Shown here: piece by piece, positions 61,130 through 64,000 of the stretch
How positions within the stretch are numbered: the first letter of the stretch is position 1
Layout: every line of letters begins with the position of its first letter
Source of the DNA: Ophiodon elongatus
Taxonomy: Eukaryota > Chordata > Actinopteri > Perciformes > Hexagrammidae
DNA length: 64,000 nt
Direction of reading: 5' to 3'
Assembly: GCA_016806645.1 (NCBI GenBank)
Contig: JACSYO010000170.1
Location: 388,501 to 452,500, forward strand
The notes under the pieces: model-generated
Seen by the model: the letters and a program-made list of their open reading frames with translations, nothing else
Databases searched by the model: none
What the model was told of the DNA's origin: nothing
Made by a program: the position numbers and the translations under genes

Positions 61130-62110
61130 TTTCAAAAGAAAAATGTCTGTTTAAGTATGCCAGTGAGGCATTATCTCATTAAATATGTGCTAATTTGCAT
61201 ACATTTCTAGAACAGAAATCTGAACACTGGATAAAACCATCTGTTTCTTGTTGACATGTTGGAGTCAAAGGGAATTTGAGATTATCTTTTTGTTTCACTG
61301 AATTAATCTAAAATTACTGTCAACAGCAAAAACAAATCTATTTTCTCCGTGTTTTTAGTAATAATTTGTATAAATCAGGCTCTGAATGATATATGAACAA
61401 ACTAGGGCTGTCGTTGACCGAAGAAATTCTTCGTCGACTAAACACAATTTCTTACAATAAGTACAATTTTGACGACAGATCTTTAAAACCGAGTTTGTCC
61501 AAAAAATAATAAATAATAATAATAAACAAAAGTACCACTTTAAATCTTGTTTTTGACAGAGATGTGCTCATAAGCTTCATGGAAATAAGTAATTTAGCAT
61601 TAAAAAAACATACAAAATTACTAATTGAGATGCAACCCTCGAACAAACCCCTCTGTAGAAAGCTTCAGAATATATTTCAGAAGTAAAGTGTAAAGTTTGG
61701 TGGATGTAAGAGCTACTGAAGTGGAGATTTCTGGATCAGAGTCTGAGAACAAACTCATTTAGAGGAAACGGCCTTTAAAGAGATGTTTAGTTAAATTACA
61801 GACATGAAGAAGACTCTACAGGTGAAGAGGGTCAAAAAATTAATGAATAGATATCACCATGAAACTTAACCAGTTGATTACTGACATTAAGACTATTACT
61901 TTTTGTATTACAAGTTTTTTGAAATATTATGTTTAAATATGCAAATGAGGCACTATCTAAAGGTAACTTTCGGTTGAGTTCAGGAAAAAATCTGCAGACG
62001 CAAACAGACAAAGTAGTAAAATAAACATCTGAATGTGTATTTTAGATGTTTTCTTTCCACCAGTCTGAGAGAAGACATGTTATGGAAGGAAAATAGCTCA
62101 AATGCTCAAT
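61130..62110 (+). repeat. Dispersed repeat family B, copy interrupted by a transposon
   Basis: It is collinear with 48020-48740. The segment from 61641 ('gaacaaacccctctgtagaa') to about 61870 is almost identical to 48303-48535. The two halves are separated by the 238-bp insertion 61403-61640. Confidence 0.87.
61395..61648. mobile_element. Nested hAT-like element with perfect 8-bp TSD
   Basis: The insertion 61403-61640 begins 'tagggctgtcgttgacc' and ends 'gatgcaaccctc', short hAT-like inverted ends. It is flanked by gaacaaac on both sides (61395-61402 and 61641-61648). The empty site with a single gaacaaac is present in the paralogous copy at 48303-48310. It has no transposase. Confidence 0.9.
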
Positions 62111-62598
62111 AAGGACCGGTGCGACATCCCATGTTTATGCTCTTGCGTACATAAACGTCCTCCTGCTGCAGCCCCGCTCTGCTCTTGGCCGACTTTGTGC
62201 TCCGCCTCAGACGAGGATTTTTATACGACAAGGACACGCGAGCAATAAACAAGTCGTTTTTCTGCCAAATGAAGTTGTGCGTGCGCCTTCACGCACACGC
62301 CCCATATTGACCAGCCCAGATGATTTACATCCCGCAGATTGGAAAGCAATAGACAGAGGTTTCAGCCTTTAGTCTGTTCGTCTCAGAGGGCTGGTGATTT
62401 AGTGAGATGACGATGGAGAAGTAACCCCATGATGCCTTTTTCATCCTCTCTACTTCGCTCTGCTACATGCACTAAATAACGATGCTGTCACTGTAACTAT
62501 TGTGTTAGTGTGCGTGTTTGTGCGTCCACATTTCACTGCTGCTGCTCCTGCAAGGAGAACTGTTCAGTAAGAGATACGCTGACTGAACAGCAGGGAGA

Positions 62599-62638
62599 AA
62601 GATGGAGAAAGATGGAGAAAGATGGAGAAAGATGGAGA
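62599..62638. repeat. 11-bp tandem repeat
   Basis: Three to four copies of 'agatggagaaa' are present. Confidence 0.95.
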
Positions 62639-63196
62639 CGCCGGAGCAACAGCCGTCATTTCTATGTTCAAACTCAGTTAATAATCCTGTTTATTTATTA
62701 CTACATGATCCGTATGTGCTCTCTTTCTTTTTTCTAACAACTAAAGAGAAGGAAAAACAAAAACATTGAGCACAAAAGAGGAAAATATACTCATAAATTA
62801 CAAGGTTTTGACACATGACTATTAACTATTAACATTTTCAACACAGGTTTTTCCAAACATCTGTAAGTTCAGCACCTGATTCTTTCCACTGGTCTCCCCT
62901 GAAGGAATCTGACGATGGGTTATTTACATTTAGATTTTGAAGATGTTTTAATATTTGGTTTCATAATGAATGTGAAGCAGCACGGGGAGTTTGCTGCTCG
63001 TTGCTGCTGGATGCTCAAAAAGTGTCACAGTTGTAGAAAACTGATGAAATTTGGATCTGGGAGCTGAAATGTGTGTTGCGTAGCTGAAAAGAAGCGAATG
63101 TGATTACGTGCTGCTTTGAAATCCTGCAATTTCCTGTCATGTGCTGTCTATGAATCTTAGCTGGCTTCTGACATTATTCTGCTTATTTATTTCTCT

Positions 63197-63201
<5 letters not shown>

Positions 63202-63284
<83 letters not shown>
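63202..63284. repeat. (TG)n microsatellite
   Basis: This pure TG run of about 83 bp lies 84 bp upstream of the candidate microexon. Confidence 0.97.
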
Positions 63285-63285
<1 letters not shown>

Positions 63286-63367
63286 ACTCTGCTTGTTTTT
63301 TTTTTTGCTTTTTTCTTTTACACACTTTTCAATGTCGTCTCTCTCCCGTTTGTCTCCGCTGCTTCAG

Positions 63368-63379
63368 GGGCCTCTTTGG
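63368..63379 (+). CDS. rapgef6: Candidate 12-nt microexon
   Basis: The 12 bases 'gggcctctttgg' lie between a strong acceptor (a long pyrimidine-rich tract, then gctgcttcag at 63367) and a consensus donor (gtaagac at 63380). From the phase-2 end of the previous exon, inclusion reads Arg-Gly-Leu-Phe-Gly and keeps phase 2. A TGC sits just upstream of the AG, the arrangement reported for SRRM4-regulated neuronal microexons. Without use of this donor the frame stops at once (TAA at 63381). I do not recall an equivalent in the reference human protein. Confidence 0.35.
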
Positions 63380-63442
63380 GTAAGACCTCCTGCGTAACTC
63401 CCCGTCCTCCAACCATTTCATCCAGTTTCTCCATCTGCAGAC

Positions 63443-63477
<35 letters not shown>
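63443..63477. repeat. (CA)n microsatellite
   Basis: This is a pure CA run. Confidence 0.95.
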
Positions 63478-64000
63478 AGCATCACTGACCTTCAGCTACA
63501 TTACAAGCCGACTGCATCTGTAGATTTCATGCTAATTCCTCCAACTCCTCCAACCCCACTTTTTCCTGCAAAGTCAAGGCGTTCCTTCTCTTTGTTTCTC
63601 TCCCAGTTTGCCTTCTTTCAGCCTGTAGTCTGCAGGGATGTTGGAGAAGGTATCGAGGAGGCTGTGGTTTAATTGCAGTGTTGGATGGTAGAGAGGCTGC
63701 GGATGCTTTTTTCTGACAGTCGGCACACCTGCAATGTGAAGCAAATCAGATAAATATCTGTAAACATAAACACGTAGAAGCTTGAGACTAAATCTTCAAT
63801 CTGATCTCAAACCAGAACTCTGCATTGGTCACAGGGGGAACGTTCTCAGTCTGGTGAGACAGTCTGATCCCACCATGTCCTTCTAGTCTCAATTCAGCTT
63901 CATGATCCTAATCCATCACCTCGACCTCCTTCTGAATCTCCTTTGTTCCCCGACCTCCAAGTTATTTCACCCACCTACTTTTCTTTTTTATGTCTTCCCC

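Larger units (their letters stand above)
59504..64000. other. Intron, open to the right edge
   Basis: No exon matching the next part of RAPGEF6 (the SQSQDDSIVG region) was found, so it lies beyond 64000. The stretch holds a CA tract (60942-60981), family B copy 2 with a nested hAT-like insertion (61130-62110), an 11-bp tandem repeat (62599-62638), a long TG tract (63202-63284), a candidate microexon (63368-63379) and a CA tract (63443-63477). I see nothing in 59520-60930. Confidence 0.8.

Overview
The window is vertebrate nuclear DNA, almost certainly from a ray-finned (teleost) fish. It has spliced vertebrate exons with GT-AG introns (some only 91-150 bp), a very high density of (CA)n/(TG)n and other microsatellites, and short non-autonomous hAT-type transposons with 8-bp target duplications. 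I see no prokaryotic signals, CRISPR arrays or operons. Nearly all long open frames are low-complexity repeat artefacts.

There is one recognisable gene, on the + strand: the 5' two-fifths or so of rapgef6 (PDZ-GEF2, a Rap1/Rap2 guanine nucleotide exchange factor). Eleven exons that align with known family protein were placed: 2903-3046, 40450-40581, 46738-46918, 49154-49290, 52669-52827, 53705-53857, 56272-56436, 57740-57847, 57998-58201, 59060-59168 and 59260-59503. From 40450 onward they join without frameshift into about 530 residues: a Ser-rich linker, an acidic segment, a cyclic-nucleotide-binding-like (CNB) domain, the RasGEF N-terminal (REM) domain, the PDZ domain and the start of the PDZ-RA linker. 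The RA domain, catalytic CDC25 domain and C-terminal PDZ ligand must lie beyond 64000. Upstream exons for the first CNB domain are not in the window. Paralogue-specific residues favour rapgef6 over rapgef2.

The 37.4-kb intron 3047-40449 and its upstream flank hold three candidate alternative first coding exons: one fused in frame to the conserved exon 2903-3046 (ATG 2483), one at 18610-18663 and one at 38170-38250. All end in phase 0 at a good GT donor, so each could splice directly to the exon at 40450. Two other possible sources of isoforms are a 150-bp intron (57848-57997) that is a multiple of three and stop-free, and a possible 12-nt microexon at 63368-63379.

The rest is intronic or flanking repeat: microsatellites throughout; a 17/19-bp minisatellite at 50195-51140; a 23-bp minisatellite at 35964-36190; a (CAGA)n/(CA)n compound array at 4547-5129; a CTGT/CTAT array at 15205-15912; TA-rich blocks at 10278-10687 and 49562-49870; and several dispersed transposon families. 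One hAT-like element at 61403-61640 is nested inside another repeat whose uninterrupted second copy lies at 48 kb, giving an internal empty-site control.
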